DNA of 64,000 nucleotides from Romboutsia weinsteinii (GTDB lineage Bacteria; Bacillota; Clostridia; Peptostreptococcales; Peptostreptococcaceae). The position numbers and the translations under genes are program-made. Positions 1 through 10,354 of this stretch are shown here, one piece after another. Below the pieces are notes generated by a model. It was not told the origin of the DNA, did no database searches, and saw only the letters and a program-made list of their open reading frames with translations. Where the stretch lies: positions 87,765 to 151,764 of the forward strand of contig NZ_NOJY02000007.1 in the NCBI RefSeq assembly GCF_002250835.2. The letters run 5' to 3'. Numbering within the stretch: position 1 is the first letter of the stretch; each line of letters starts with the position of its first letter.

Positions 1-3000
1 ATTGATATTTTGTTAGTTCTTTCATATGTTATATTATTATTTGATAAGCAATCAGTTTCTTGTTTATGTTGTAATTTTCTTTCTTTGACTGCTGCTTTTA
101 GAGATCTTAATCTTATTTTTGCTGCACCTAAATTATTACCTTCATCAATCTTTATAACTGTATATATTTTTGATGTCTCATTTAATATTTCTTGTACTTG
201 ATCTATAGTTACAGCGTCTAGTCCACAACCAAATGAATTTAATTGAACAAGTTCTAAATAATCTCTATCTTTAACAAAACTTGCTGCTTTATATAATCTT
301 GAATGATACACCCATTGATCTACAACACGAAGAGGTCTTTTGAGATTAGCCATATGACATATTGAATCTTCAGTAAGTACTGCCATACCTAAAGAATTAA
401 TTAATTCTGAAATTCCATGATTTATCTCAGGGTCTATATGATATGGTCTTCCACATAGCACGATACCTTGAAGATTGTTAGCTTCTAATTCTTTTATTGC
501 TTTTTCTCCAGCCAACCTTATATCTTCTTTGAAATCAAATTGCTCTTTATATCCCTTATCTACAGCTCTTGATATGTCTTCCTTCTTTATATTTTCAAAG
601 TATTTATTAAGCTCTTTAAATAGTCTCTCTTTAAGTTTTTCTTTTGCATTTAGGCTTATAAAAGGATTAATATAATTTATATTATTATCTCTTATCTTTT
701 CTACATTATTTTTAATTACCTCTGAATAAGAAATAACTACAGGGCAATTGTAGTTATTATCGGCATTATAATCTTCTTTTTCTTCATTAGTTATACATGG
801 ATAAAATATGTTTCTTACACCCTTTTCAATTAAGTTTTCTATATGACCATGTACTAGTTTTCCAGGATAACATACTGTTTCTGATGCAATACTCGTTATT
901 CCTTTTTCATAGATTTCTTTAGATGATCTATTTGATAAAACAACTCTAAAACCTAAATCAGAAAAAAAAGTAAACCAAAATGGAAAATCTTCATACATGT
1001 TTAATACTCTAGGTATTCCTATATCGCCGTACTTAGCATCTTGATTTTTTATAGATTTGTATTTAAAGATTCTGTCATATCTATACTTAAATAAATTAAT
1101 ATTTTCTTTTTTTGAATCAATTACTTTTGTTGTGCTATTTAAAAGTTGCTCTCCTTTTTCACATCTATTTCCAGACACAAATAACTCACCATCTAGACAT
1201 CTATTTACTGTAAGTAAACATTTATTTGAACATCCTTTGCATCTTTCAACATTACTGTCTAGATTTATTAATTTTAATTGATCTTTTGAAAGTAGTTTGG
1301 TTTTATAACCTTTTGTATAATTTTCCTTAGCTATTAATGCTGCACCGAATGCTCCCATAAGTCCAGCTATTGATGGTCTTGTAACTTGTTTATTAATCAA
1401 TTTTTCAAAGCTTCTTAGTACTAAATCATTATAAAATGTACCACCTTGAACTACTATATTATCACCAATCTCATTTATATCTCTTATTTTTATTACTTTA
1501 AATAATGTATTCTTTATTACTGAGTAAGAAAGCCCTGCTGATATATCTGATATGCTAGCTCCATCTTTTTGTGCCTGTTTTACTCTAGAGTTCATAAATA
1601 CAGTGCATCTTGAACCTAGATCTACAGGTGATTTCGCATATATTCCTGCTCTAACAAATTCATCAATATTCATAGACAAAGAATGAGAGAATGTTTCTAA
1701 AAATGACCCACATCCTGATGAGCAGGCCTCATTTAAAATTATACTATCTATTACACCATTTTTTATTTTTAAGCACTTCATGTCTTGTCCACCAATATCT
1801 AATATAAAATCAACATTTTTATTGAAAAATTTTGCCGCCTTATAATGAGCAATAGTCTCTATCTCCCCATGATCTACCTTTAAAGCTTTTTTTATAAGTC
1901 CTTCTCCATAACCAGTTACAGTAGAACTAACAATTTTACTTTTTACTGGTAACTTATTATAAACTTCATCCATAATTTTGATTGTAGTTTTTAATGGATT
2001 CCCTTCATTACTTCCATAGTAAGAATAAATCAAATCTCCATTTTCATTTATTAATACAGCCTTTGTTGTTGTTGAACCTGCATCTATCCCTAAAAAACAA
2101 TCGCCTATAAAATCTTTTATCTCCTTAACCTCAATAAAATCTTTATTATGCTTTTCTATAAAATTTTTATATTCATCTTCATTCTCAAATAGTGGATCAA
2201 GAATGCTATTATTGTCTATACAGTTAGATTCAATTTTATTTAATTTATTAATAATATCTTTTAAATATACTTCATCTTCATTCTTAGCTAATAAAGCTGC
2301 TCCAATAGCTATGTAAAGCTGTGCATCCTCAGGAAATATAATATCTTTATCTTCTATGTTTAATACCCTTTTAAAAGCTTCCCTCAACTGAGATAAAAAG
2401 TAAAGTGGACCTCCTAAAAAAGCTACCTTGCCATCTATTTTTCTTCCACAGGATAAAACACTTACAGTTTGAACTACTACTGCATTAAATATACTCATAG
2501 CTATATCACTTTTTCTTGCACCATCATTTATTAAAGGCTGTATATCTGTTTTGGCAAATACACCGCATCGTGAAGCTATAGGATATATTACTTTATAATC
2601 TTTAGCGAGTTCATTTAATCCATTAGCATCGGTTTTTAATAGCGATGCCATTTGATCTATAAATGCACCTGTACCACCAGCACATATACCGTTCATTCTT
2701 TGATCTATTCCACCAGTTAGATAGGTTATTTTTGCATCCTCTCCTCCTAGTTCAATTGCTACATCTGTTCCTGGGTTATAAGTTTCAATAGCTTTTGTAG
2801 AAGAGATTACTTCTTGAACAAACTTTACACCAATTTTTTTAGAAATATCAATTCCACCTGAACCTGTAATTATAATTTTTATAACTACATCTCCAAGTTT
2901 GTTATAAACATCCTCTAATACTTCTTTAATTGATTTTTTTACATCTGAGTAATGTCTTTTATATTCTTTATATATTATATTATCACTACCATCTAAAACT

Positions 3001-3056
3001 ACTATCTTTACTGTTGTTGATCCTATATCCACTCCTAAATGATATATTTCACTCAA
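1..3056 (-). CDS. 2-hydroxyacyl-CoA dehydratase activase-related protein (BcrAD/BadFG ATPase fold), partial
   Basis: The frame is open from the TTG at 3056 to the left edge, so over 1,018 codons are visible and the C-terminus is missing. It has two ASKHA ATPase domains in tandem: the first begins with [12 protein letters not shown] near residue 8 and contains [12 protein letters not shown], the second begins with [13 protein letters not shown] near residue 320 and contains [12 protein letters not shown] Cys-rich segment (CKGCSNKC) and a DUF2229/dehydratase-like region with [16 protein letters not shown] follow. Family members of about 1,400 residues resemble a HgdC-type activator fused to a dehydratase-like part; small HgdC proteins use ATP to send an electron to 2-hydroxyacyl-CoA dehydratases, but the substrate of these long fusions is not known. 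The TTG start is chosen because a GGGGGGAT Shine-Dalgarno lies just before it. No typical dehydratase subunits are adjacent. Confidence 0.85.
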   Translation of the reverse strand, partial: MSEIYHLGVDIGSTTVKIVVLDGSDNIIYKEYKRHYSDVKKSIKEVLEDVYNKLGDVVIKIIITGSGGIDISKKIGVKFVQEVISSTKAIETYNPGTDVAIELGGEDAKITYLTGGIDQRMNGICAGGTGAFIDQMASLLKTDANGLNELAKDYKVIYPIASRCGVFAKTDIQPLINDGARKSDIAMSIFNAVVVQTVSVLSCGRKIDGKVAFLGGPLYFLSQLREAFKRVLNIEDKDIIFPEDAQLYIAIGAALLAKNEDEVYLKDIINKLNKIESNCIDNNSILDPLFENEDEYKNFIEKHNKDFIEVKEIKDFIGDCFLGIDAGSTTTKAVLINENGDLIYSYYGSNEGNPLKTTIKIMDEVYNKLPVKSKIVSSTVTGYGEGLIKKALKVDHGEIETIAHYKAAKFFNKNVDFILDIGGQDMKCLKIKNGVIDSIILNEACSSGCGSFLETFSHSLSMNIDEFVRAGIYAKSPVDLGSRCTVFMNSRVKQAQKDGASISDISAGLSYSVIKNTLFKVIKIRDINEIGDNIVVQGGTFYNDLVLRSFEKLINKQVTRPSIAGLMGAFGAALIAKENYTKGYKTKLLSKDQLKLINLDSNVERCKGCSNKCLLTVNRCLDGELFVSGNRCEKGEQLLNSTTKVIDSKKENINLFKYRYDRIFKYKSIKNQDAKYGDIGIPRVLNMYEDFPFWFTFFSDLGFRVVLSNRSSKEIYEKGITSIASETVCYPGKLVHGHIENLIEKGVRNIFYPCITNEEKEDYNADNNYNCPVVISYSEVIKNNVEKIRDNNINYINPFISLNAKEKLKERLFKELNKYFENIKKEDISRAVDKGYKEQFDFKEDIRLAGEKAIKELEANNLQGIVLCGRPYHIDPEINHGISELINSLGMAVLTEDSICHMANLKRPLRVVDQWVYHSRLYKAASFVKDRDYLELVQLNSFGCGLDAVTIDQVQEILNETSKIYTVIKIDEGNNLGAAKIRLRSLKAAVKERKLQHKQETDCLSNNNITYERTNKIS

Positions 3057-3144
3057 TGTTATCCCCCCCAAAACAAATGCAAAAGTTAAATCTACTACTA
3101 TTATTTTTATGAGCACATACTATTTTTTATGATTTAATAATAAA

Positions 3145-3172
3145 AATAGGTAGCTATTATTAGCTACCTATT
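3145..3172 (-). terminator. Intrinsic terminator of the Na/Pi transporter gene
   Basis: Twelve-base perfect arms (aataggtagcta / tagctacctatt) with a 4-base loop lie just beyond the stop at 3194. On the minus strand they are followed by a T run. Confidence 0.8.
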
Positions 3173-3193
3173 AGTTATATGTTAGATGTATTT

Positions 3194-4795
3194 TTATTCG
3201 ATTAAACTTCTCTTTGCAATGTTGGCACAGTGATCTGATATTCTTTCAAGGTTACTTATTAATTCTAGGTATAATATTCCAGCGTCTATAGTGCAATTAC
3301 TATTATTTAGTCTATGAATATGATTAACTCTTATAGATTTTTCTATTTGGTTAACTTCATCCTCTAATTTCAGGATCTTATTTGCTAAGTCTTTATCTTT
3401 ACTATCGATTAATTTAAGAGCATTATTATAGTTTTCTAGTACTTTTTCATACATTCCCCTTACTTCATTCACACCCTCTTGTGACATTTCAACATTTTGA
3501 GAGATAATATCCTGTGCTAGTTCTGCAATATTTTCTGAGTGGTCTCCTACTCTTTCTATATCATTTATGGTATTAAAGAGATCATCTACAGACTCTATTA
3601 AATCATTATTTAAAGAAGTTTTAGATAATTTTAACAAATAGTTAAGTAATCCCCGCTGAAGTTCATTTATTGACTTCTCAGTTTCAAAGGCGACTTTTAC
3701 TTCTTCATCTGATTTATTTAAAAATCCATTCATAGAAGACTCAAAACAAATTTTTGCCTTTTGTCCCATTCTTAAAGTTTCTTTCATAGTGTTACCAAAA
3801 GCTATAGATGGCGTTTCTAACATTCTTTCATCTAGATACAATGTACTCTTCTCTTCACCATCATCTTTATTCGGAACAAGCTTTATCGCTGCCTGTACTA
3901 TCCATTTTGAGAAAGGAAGTAATGCAGCTACAGAAATTAAGTTAAAAAGTGTGTGAGTATTAGCAATTTGTCTTGCAACATCATTTGGATTTAACCTTGT
4001 AACTAATGCAACAATAGGTTTATTCAGCACTAGCATGAATAATAAAGTACCCATAATATTAAATAATAAATGCATTACTGCTGCCCTTTTTGCATTTCTA
4101 TTTGCACTAACACTTGAGATTAGTGATGTAACGCAAGTACCAATATTGTCACCATATAAAATTGGTAGGGCAGCTGTTATTGGTATTATACCTTGTGTAG
4201 CCAGTGCAATTAACATTCCCATAGATGCACTTGAACTTTGAACTATAGCTGTTATAGCAAAACCTAAGAATAAACCTAGAATTGGTCTATGTCCAACAGT
4301 TGCTAAAATATCTGTGAATCCCTGAAACTCAGCTAATGGTTTAACTGCATCTTTCATAAACTCCATACCTGTAAATAATATCCCAAATCCAAGTAGTATT
4401 TCAGCGATATTTTTTACTCTTGTTCTAGGTGCAAAAAGATAAAGCACTATACCAATTCCAAGTGCTATAGGTGCTATACCTTCTAACTTAAAACTTACTA
4501 ACTGAGCAGTAACAGTGGTACCAATATTAGCACCCATGATTACTCCAATAGCTTGATTAAGCCCCATAATTCCAGCATTAACAAAACCTACTACCATTAC
4601 AGTAGCTGCACTTGAACTTTGTATTATTGCAGTTACTACGGTTCCAACTAATACACCCATTAATACATTGCTAGTTAAAAGTTCTATTGTTTTTTTTAAT
4701 TTATCTCCTGCTGATTTTTGTAGCCCTTCTCCCATAAGACTCATGCCATATAAAAAAAGTCCTAATCCCCCGATTAAACTTATCGCTATATCCAA
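3194..4795 (-). CDS. Na/Pi cotransporter family protein with C-terminal PhoU domain
   Basis: A 533-residue membrane protein with the inverted-repeat core of the NptA/PNaS family. The two QSSSA motifs (about residues 59-63 and 185-189) each sit in a substrate-binding repeat, and GANIGTT and GDNIGTC repeat in the same way. The last about 200 residues are hydrophilic and helical and match a PhoU-like domain (NDIERVGDHSENIAELA, SNLERISDHCANIAKR). The family moves phosphate with sodium, and the PhoU part is thought to tune transport. It is a single gene with its own terminator. The substrate is inferred from the family. Confidence 0.88.
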   Translation of the reverse strand: MDIAISLIGGLGLFLYGMSLMGEGLQKSAGDKLKKTIELLTSNVLMGVLVGTVVTAIIQSSSAATVMVVGFVNAGIMGLNQAIGVIMGANIGTTVTAQLVSFKLEGIAPIALGIGIVLYLFAPRTRVKNIAEILLGFGILFTGMEFMKDAVKPLAEFQGFTDILATVGHRPILGLFLGFAITAIVQSSSASMGMLIALATQGIIPITAALPILYGDNIGTCVTSLISSVSANRNAKRAAVMHLLFNIMGTLLFMLVLNKPIVALVTRLNPNDVARQIANTHTLFNLISVAALLPFSKWIVQAAIKLVPNKDDGEEKSTLYLDERMLETPSIAFGNTMKETLRMGQKAKICFESSMNGFLNKSDEEVKVAFETEKSINELQRGLLNYLLKLSKTSLNNDLIESVDDLFNTINDIERVGDHSENIAELAQDIISQNVEMSQEGVNEVRGMYEKVLENYNNALKLIDSKDKDLANKILKLEDEVNQIEKSIRVNHIHRLNNSNCTIDAGILYLELISNLERISDHCANIAKRSLIE

Positions 4796-4909
4796 AATTA
4801 GTCCTCCTTTTGATGATATTTTTAATTAAATCCATCTAAGTATATAATTAACTATTTGGCTTTTTTAATTCATAATTTTTCTATATGTATCAATGAAGCT
4901 TCAATAAAA

Positions 4910-4945
4910 AAACTGATTTAAAATTAATTAATTTTAAATCAGTTT
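4910..4945 (-). terminator. Intrinsic terminator, 36-base perfect palindrome
   Basis: Two 18-base arms starting aaactgatttaaaattaa form a perfect palindrome directly after the stop of the Gate-domain gene. It sits between two genes on the same strand. The minus-strand side ends in a T-rich run. Confidence 0.7.
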
Positions 4946-4951
4946 AGATTA

Positions 4952-6133
4952 CTACCCTATAATCATAAATATAAAGTGTGCACTTACACCGGCAAAAATA
5001 CCACCAATTGTATGAGCAATTATAGCTTTACTTGTTAACTTTCTTGCATTTAAAGCATCCATCATACCAACATGAGTACTTAAATATCCACTCCAACACA
5101 TTCCCATTGCAGTAAATACAGCTATATCATTAGGAGTAACTACTCCGTCAGTTATAAATTGAGGTACTAGTGACATAGCAGCACCAACAGCTCCTAAAGA
5201 TGTAATTGGAAATGCTATAGCTTCTGGAGAAGTGAATCCAAATAGTGGTTCAAGTATGAAACTTAATTTTTCTCCTATTATCGGAAGTAGCCCTACACCC
5301 TCATATGCTGCCCCTGTATATACTACAGCTCCAGTAGTAGGGTCTGTAGAAGGACCAAAAGTTAATAGCATAACTAATGTACAAACAACTAATACTCCAG
5401 GTATTATAGCAAGTCCCATTTCTACTCCATTTTTTCCACCTTCTAATATAGAATCAAGTACCCTTTGGAATGTATTACCATCCCTAATCTCTCTGTAGCC
5501 TTCATCTACTTCAGTAGTCAACGCTATTTCATTATCAACTACCTTATTTGAATCTTCGTATTTATAAAACTTTTTAGTAAAGTGTATCATTATTCTTACA
5601 CTCATAATACTACCTATTATCGCAGCTATATTCCCAATAATAGCAGGTAGTACAAACTCTTGACCTTGCGAAATCATGAATGTAGTAAGTATAAGCCCCA
5701 TACCAAATGATGTTCCTAAGTTACATAGTGCTGGTATTTGGTAGTCTTTGAAATACTTTGTGAAACTTTTATCTTTGGCAAATGATATTATGGCTGGGTT
5801 ATCAGATAAATAAGTGGTGATTGCACCAGCAATACTCGCACCTGGAAGCCCATATAATGGCTTCATAAATACAGCAAATATTTTATTGACTAATGCAATA
5901 ACCCCAAACTCTGATAAAAGCCCACTTAAGGCTCCAGCTAACACTGCCATTGCCATAATTAAAAATACTGTATTCAGCAATAAGTCGTGTGCTGTATTCA
6001 TTATTACTTTAAACATAATACCAGCACCCATAACACTTGCTATATACCCAAAACCTAGTAATAAAATAAGTAAAAATATAAATGTTTCTAAATTTACATC
6101 TTTTACCCTTCTCTTTTGAATTTGACTATCCAT
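4952..6133 (-). CDS. Nucleoside-recognition (Gate) domain membrane protein
   Basis: A 393-residue protein with about nine to ten hydrophobic segments. The region around residues 85-170 (GLPGASIAGAITTYLSDNPA, then FGMGLILTTFMI) and the C-terminal half (SLGAVGAAMSLVPQ, MGMCWSGYLSTHVGMMDAL) resemble the Gate domain found in nucleoside transporters, SpoIVA-region spore maturation proteins and related uncharacterised clostridial proteins. No substrate can be read from the sequence. It is monocistronic, between the phosphate transporter and GAPDH genes. The ATG is preceded by a GAGGGGAG Shine-Dalgarno. Confidence 0.65.
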   Translation of the reverse strand: MDSQIQKRRVKDVNLETFIFLLILLLGFGYIASVMGAGIMFKVIMNTAHDLLLNTVFLIMAMAVLAGALSGLLSEFGVIALVNKIFAVFMKPLYGLPGASIAGAITTYLSDNPAIISFAKDKSFTKYFKDYQIPALCNLGTSFGMGLILTTFMISQGQEFVLPAIIGNIAAIIGSIMSVRIMIHFTKKFYKYEDSNKVVDNEIALTTEVDEGYREIRDGNTFQRVLDSILEGGKNGVEMGLAIIPGVLVVCTLVMLLTFGPSTDPTTGAVVYTGAAYEGVGLLPIIGEKLSFILEPLFGFTSPEAIAFPITSLGAVGAAMSLVPQFITDGVVTPNDIAVFTAMGMCWSGYLSTHVGMMDALNARKLTSKAIIAHTIGGIFAGVSAHFIFMIIG

Positions 6134-6263
6134 ACAAATCTCCCCTCATGACCTTTAGTTTTTTCTATCATACTATTATAAAGGTAATTTTTGTTAAATT
6201 CAACTTTATATGACATTTTTGATAGTTTGATTTTAAACTTTAGGTTTGTAAGGAATCTAATTA

Positions 6264-7322
6264 TTAAGCAAATGCAAGCTCTTTCGTACTTTTATTATTA
6301 TTATTTAATATTAACCCTTTTGCTACATAATTTGCTAAATCTACAGTTCTAGATGAATATCCCCATTCATTGTCATACCATGATACAACTTTAATCATAT
6401 TATCTTCTATTATCATTGTAGAAAGTCCATCTACTATTGATGATCTTGAATCTTGTCTATAATCTATAGATACTAGAGGCTTATCACTATATCCAAGTAT
6501 ATTTTTCATCTCATTTTTTGAAGCTTTTTCTAGTACAGAGTTTACTTCTTCTATTGTAACGTTTTTTTCTAATTCACAAACTAAATCAACTAATGATACT
6601 GTTGGAGTAGGAACTCTTACAGAGAATCCATTTAATTTTCCTTCTAGCTGAGGTAATACTTTTGATACAGCTTTTGCTGCTCCTGTAGTTGTAGGAATCA
6701 TAGATTCACAAGCAGTTCTTGCACGTCTTAAATCTTTGTGTGTTTTATCTAATATTCTTTGGTCATTAGTGTATGAGTGTATAGTTGTCATTAAACCTTT
6801 TTTTATTTTAAACTCATCATCTAATACCTTCGCTAATGGAGCTAGGCAATTCGTTGTACACGATGCATTAGATATTATATTATGTTTATTTTCATCATAC
6901 TCTTTCTCATTGACACCCATAACAATAGTTATGTCTTCATTTTCTCCTGGTGCAGTAATAATTACTTTTTTAGCTCCTGCTTCAATATGTTTTTGAGCAA
7001 GTTCTCTCTTAGTAAAAATACCTGTAGATTCTATTACAATATCTACGCCTAAATCATTCCATGGTATTTCTTCTGGGCTATTAAAAGATAATATTTTTAT
7101 TTCTTCAGAGTTAACGCATAGTGTATCTTTACCTTTTGTACTAACTTCGCCTTTAAATGTTCCATAGCACGAATCATAAGTAAATAAATGTGCTAGTGTG
7201 TCTACATCTGCTCTTGCATTTATTGCTACTATTTCTATATTAGAGTCTAGGTTTTCTTGAGCAATTCTTAATACTGCTCTACCTATTCTACCAAATCCGT
7301 TTAATCCAACTTTTATTTTCAT
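6264..7322 (-). CDS. Glyceraldehyde-3-phosphate dehydrogenase, GapB-like cofactor loop
   Basis: A 352-residue enzyme converting glyceraldehyde-3-phosphate and phosphate to 1,3-bisphosphoglycerate, or the reverse. It has the Rossmann motif GFGRIGR (9-15), the catalytic SNASCTTNCLAP with Cys155, and WYDNEWGYS near the C-terminus. The position that usually reads N-D-L in NAD-specific GapA, whose Asp holds the NAD ribose, here reads N35-A36-R37. Loss of this Asp is a mark of NADP-accepting GapB-type enzymes. The gene stands alone, not in a glycolytic operon, which also fits a second GAPDH. The C-terminal tail after VAKGLI is about 18 residues longer than usual. GAPDH identity is certain; the GapB assignment is inferred. 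Confidence 0.95.
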   Translation of the reverse strand: MKIKVGLNGFGRIGRAVLRIAQENLDSNIEIVAINARADVDTLAHLFTYDSCYGTFKGEVSTKGKDTLCVNSEEIKILSFNSPEEIPWNDLGVDIVIESTGIFTKRELAQKHIEAGAKKVIITAPGENEDITIVMGVNEKEYDENKHNIISNASCTTNCLAPLAKVLDDEFKIKKGLMTTIHSYTNDQRILDKTHKDLRRARTACESMIPTTTGAAKAVSKVLPQLEGKLNGFSVRVPTPTVSLVDLVCELEKNVTIEEVNSVLEKASKNEMKNILGYSDKPLVSIDYRQDSRSSIVDGLSTMIIEDNMIKVVSWYDNEWGYSSRTVDLANYVAKGLILNNNNKSTKELAFA

Positions 7323-7506
7323 ATTAATTCCCCCTCAATGTGTATTAATTCTATATTTATAGTACACTATATATTTTATTAGTGCAACATAATCTATTTT
7401 TTAACTATATATACAGCTCTTTTTTCATAATCAAATCATATATATAATATTTTTTATGTTATTTTTCTTATTTAGTGTAGTTTAAATATCAAATTAACGT
7501 ACAACA

Positions 7507-7582
7507 AAAGAGTTATCCTGAAAACTTTTTAACAAGCACTTAGTTTAATTGCTTGTTAAATGTTTTTTAAGGATAACTCCTT
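7507..7582 (-). terminator. Long nested terminator hairpin
   Basis: The outer arms are gagttatcct (7510-7519) and aggataactc (7570-7579), and the inner arms are ttaacaagca and tgcttgttaa. Together they form one long interrupted stem just after the YitT-family gene. The minus-strand side ends in a short T run. Confidence 0.65.
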
Positions 7583-7584
7583 TA

Positions 7585-8199
7585 TTAATTAGTGACTAAT
7601 TCATTTTTCTCATTATTATGATAATAAATAAAGTCTATAACCTTACCACTTATACTTACAGCTATAAGGGAATAAAATACATCAAATATAGATAAATATA
7701 ACAAAGATAATAATAGTACCATTATATCCGTTAATAAATAAACACGACCTACATTTAAAGATGTAGTCTTAGCAATTACTAATGCTAAAGCATCGTCTCC
7801 TCCTGCTGCACATCCTGCCTTTATTATAATTCCAACTCCACTTCCTACAGTAAGACCTGCCAATATGGTTACAATAAACATACTATCAAACTTTGGAAAT
7901 ATCGGTCCTATAGATTCAAATACCTTATAAAATAATGAAAAACTTATTGAGGCAATTACTGAATAGATAAAAAATTTTTTACCAAAGAACCTGTAACCAA
8001 GTAATAGAAGTGAGCCGTCAATTATAATATTTGCAATTGAGGGTTGTATATCGAATAAATTCTTAAGCAGTAGTAAAAGTCCTAACACTCCACCTTCTGT
8101 AATATTATTTACATAGTAAAAGTTATATACTCCAAAAGCTAGTATTATTGAGCCTATAATAATTAAACTCATTTTTTTCGCAAATCGCCGCCTGGCCAT
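7585..8199 (-). CDS. YitT/YczE-type multipass membrane protein
   Basis: About 204 residues with five to six hydrophobic segments. The internal motif GVGIIIKAGCAAGGDDALALVI is typical of the YitT family (DUF161), which occurs widely in Firmicutes and has no settled function. An in-frame upstream ATG exists at 8265, but the start at 8199 is preferred because AAGGAAGGG lies seven bases before it and the protein then begins with the usual basic MARRRFAKK. The C-terminal DUF2179 part found in longer members is absent. Confidence 0.75.
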   Translation of the reverse strand: MARRRFAKKMSLIIIGSIILAFGVYNFYYVNNITEGGVLGLLLLLKNLFDIQPSIANIIIDGSLLLLGYRFFGKKFFIYSVIASISFSLFYKVFESIGPIFPKFDSMFIVTILAGLTVGSGVGIIIKAGCAAGGDDALALVIAKTTSLNVGRVYLLTDIMVLLLSLLYLSIFDVFYSLIAVSISGKVIDFIYYHNNEKNELVTN

Positions 8200-8568
8200 A
8201 ATATCCCTTCCTTTTTCTGATTTATTAATATTATATATAAGTGAGTGTGTGTTGTATACTGCCACTTAGTTATTTTTTTAACACGCTAAATTTCATCATT
8301 TTTTTTAATGTTTTTTAGTGTATTTTTTTAATTTTATTGTATAGAACCTGCATACTGTGTTCTTTCAAGTGTTACAAAGAATAATCTTTTGTAAAAGTTT
8401 ACATTAATTTTATAAAAGTTTAGTATTGATAAGTTTATGTTTATATTAATTTTTTATTTATTTACTTATACTAATATTTATTTTATTTTTTAATAAATCA
8501 ATTTATTTTGGGTATAAATTTAGTATAATTAATTGAAAACTAAATTTATATTATTTGAGGTGACAAAT
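8200..8568. other. AT-rich divergent intergenic region
   Basis: The upstream regions of the YitT-type gene and of yaaA share this stretch. A TATAAT at 8524-8529, 40 bases before the yaaA start, is a likely -10 box, but no good -35 is seen at the right distance. No ORF with a ribosome binding site, RNA structure or regulator palindrome was recognised in the rest. Confidence 0.4.
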
Positions 8569-9342
8569 TTGATAACTATTATTTCTCCTACTACTACTAT
8601 GGATTTTACTAAAAAAGTAAATATAAAAAATTCATCTAATCCATTCTTTATTGAAGAAGCAAACTATTTAATTAGTATCTTAAAAAATTTAAAGGTTGAT
8701 GAAATAAGAAATTTGATGAATCTTAGCGAAGACTTAGGGAAGTTAAACTTTGAGCGATACAATAATTACTCGAAAAAAGACAATCTAAGAGCTCAAAGTA
8801 TTCTTGCATTTGATGGAGAAGTTTTTAGTTGTGCTAATATACATGAGTTTAATGAAGATGATTTTGATTTCGCTAATACTCATTTTAAAATACTATCAGG
8901 TCTTTATGGTGTCCTATCTCCATATGATATTATAGAACCTTATAGGCTTGAGATGAAAAGTAAATTTAAAAATAATTCAGGAGATAACTTGTATAAGTTT
9001 TGGAAAGAAAAAATAACAAATAAACTTTGTTGTGAGCTTGAAAATCAAACTAATAAGATACTGGTAAACCTTGCATCTTCTGAATACTTAAAGTGTATCG
9101 ATTTAAAAACTATAAGAAGCTCTTATAGTTTTGTAGATGTAGTGTTTAAAGATTATCATCCTTCTACTGATAGTTATAAAGTCAAAGGGATGTATTCTAA
9201 GCAGGCTCGTGGTTATATGCTTAATTATATTATCAAAAACAAAATTGATATTGCCGAGGATCTAAAACTTTTTAATGAACAAGGATATACATTTAATGAA
9301 TCTCTATCATCTGAAGAAAGTTTTGTTTTCACAAGGAAATAA
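8569..9342 (+). CDS. yaaA: Peroxide stress protein YaaA (DUF328)
   Basis: 257 residues from a TTG start. The reading MITIISPTTTMDF matches the YaaA N-terminus (usual length 245-260), and GAGGTGAC lies just before the TTG, so this start is preferred over the in-frame ATG at 8533. Other family signatures are AFDGEVF, ILSGLYGVLSPYDII-type and the KGMYSKQARGYMLNYII segment. In E. coli YaaA lowers intracellular free iron and protects DNA during H2O2 stress. It is monocistronic, with a strong shared terminator downstream. Confidence 0.92.
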   Translation: MITIISPTTTMDFTKKVNIKNSSNPFFIEEANYLISILKNLKVDEIRNLMNLSEDLGKLNFERYNNYSKKDNLRAQSILAFDGEVFSCANIHEFNEDDFDFANTHFKILSGLYGVLSPYDIIEPYRLEMKSKFKNNSGDNLYKFWKEKITNKLCCELENQTNKILVNLASSEYLKCIDLKTIRSSYSFVDVVFKDYHPSTDSYKVKGMYSKQARGYMLNYIIKNKIDIAEDLKLFNEQGYTFNESLSSEESFVFTRK

Positions 9343-9360
9343 ATTTTAATTGTAAAAGCA

Positions 9361-9400
9361 AAAGAAGTATGAATATATAGTTATATATTCATACTTCTTT
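9361..9400. terminator. Bidirectional terminator between yaaA and the YihY gene
   Basis: Nineteen-base perfect arms (aaagaagtatgaatatata and its complement) surround a 2-base loop. The T run follows on the plus strand and an A run precedes, so it can serve both convergent genes. Confidence 0.88.
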
Positions 9401-9416
9401 TTATATTTATCCATTT

Positions 9417-10241
9417 TTATTTAAGACTTCTTCTTAAATATATCCTGGCATTTACTTCTAGACCAATAAGCATAGCCCAACTACTCAAATACATCCATGT
9501 CATTAAAACTATTATACCTCCAATACTACCATAAATAACATCATATCTTGCATAATAATTAGTATAATATGAGTATCCAAAGGATACTATTAACCAACCA
9601 AAAGTTGATACTATTGCGCCTGGCAGAGCTTCTTTCATCATGATTTTTTTGTTTGGAGTGTATACATACAAACTTACAAAGATAATAATAACGGTCGTTA
9701 TACCTCCTGTATATCTACAGATATTCCATATTTTCATAAAGATATTATCTAAACCTATTAGATTAAAAATAAAATATCCTAGTTTTTCACCATAAACTAA
9801 AAATATCATAGAAGAAAATATTAAAAGTAGTAAGATTAGTGTAAATATTAAGGCAATCCTAAGCCTCTTAATATATGATCTAGACTCTTTCATTCTATAT
9901 GCTCTGTTTGTAGCCTTTATTAAAGCAACCACAGCTCTAGATGATGTCCACATTGTAAGAATAAAACTCATTATTATAAAGCTTAAACTTCTGTTGTCTC
10001 TAGCAGAATTAATTATTGAATATATAAGCTCAAATGCACTAGGAGGAATAATATTTTGAAGAAGCAATATATATTTATTTAGATGTATTACAGGAATATA
10101 AACAATAGTACTAATTGTAAACATTAAAAATGGGAATAAAGATAATATCAAATAAAAAGATATTTCAGCTGCTTTAGAATTTATATCACTATAGTATGAA
10201 TTTCTAATAATTTTCAATATAGTATCTTTGCATATTATCAT
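9417..10241 (-). CDS. YihY/BrkB family inner-membrane protein
   Basis: 274 residues with about six transmembrane helices. Family motifs are KAAEISFYLILSLFPFLMF (23-41), the SSRAVVALIKATNRAYR segment and the C-terminal IYGSIGGIIVLMTWMYLSSW followed by IGLEVNAR. The family was once called ribonuclease BN by mistake; its role is unclear, with export of lipids or small molecules suggested. The ATG has a G-rich Shine-Dalgarno (ggggggatgtgag). It ends at the terminator shared with yaaA. Confidence 0.85.
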   Translation of the reverse strand: MIICKDTILKIIRNSYYSDINSKAAEISFYLILSLFPFLMFTISTIVYIPVIHLNKYILLLQNIIPPSAFELIYSIINSARDNRSLSFIIMSFILTMWTSSRAVVALIKATNRAYRMKESRSYIKRLRIALIFTLILLLLIFSSMIFLVYGEKLGYFIFNLIGLDNIFMKIWNICRYTGGITTVIIIFVSLYVYTPNKKIMMKEALPGAIVSTFGWLIVSFGYSYYTNYYARYDVIYGSIGGIIVLMTWMYLSSWAMLIGLEVNARIYLRRSLK

Positions 10242-10321
10242 TATCTCACATCCCCCCTTAGCAAAGTATAAATTTAAAACTATAGCCTTATATATATTTA
10301 TACTTTGACTATATATAAAAA

Positions 10322-10345
10322 AGACTAGGATTTTATCCTAGTCTA
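10322..10345 (-). terminator. Intrinsic terminator of the phosphohexomutase gene
   Basis: The arms agactagga / tcctagtct lie immediately after the phosphohexomutase stop. The minus strand then continues into a T run. Confidence 0.82.
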
Positions 10346-10354
10346 GTTATTTAT

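Noticed and set aside
10..3112. Four short plus-strand frames
   Set aside because: They lie opposite one continuous minus-strand activase frame with strong family motifs.
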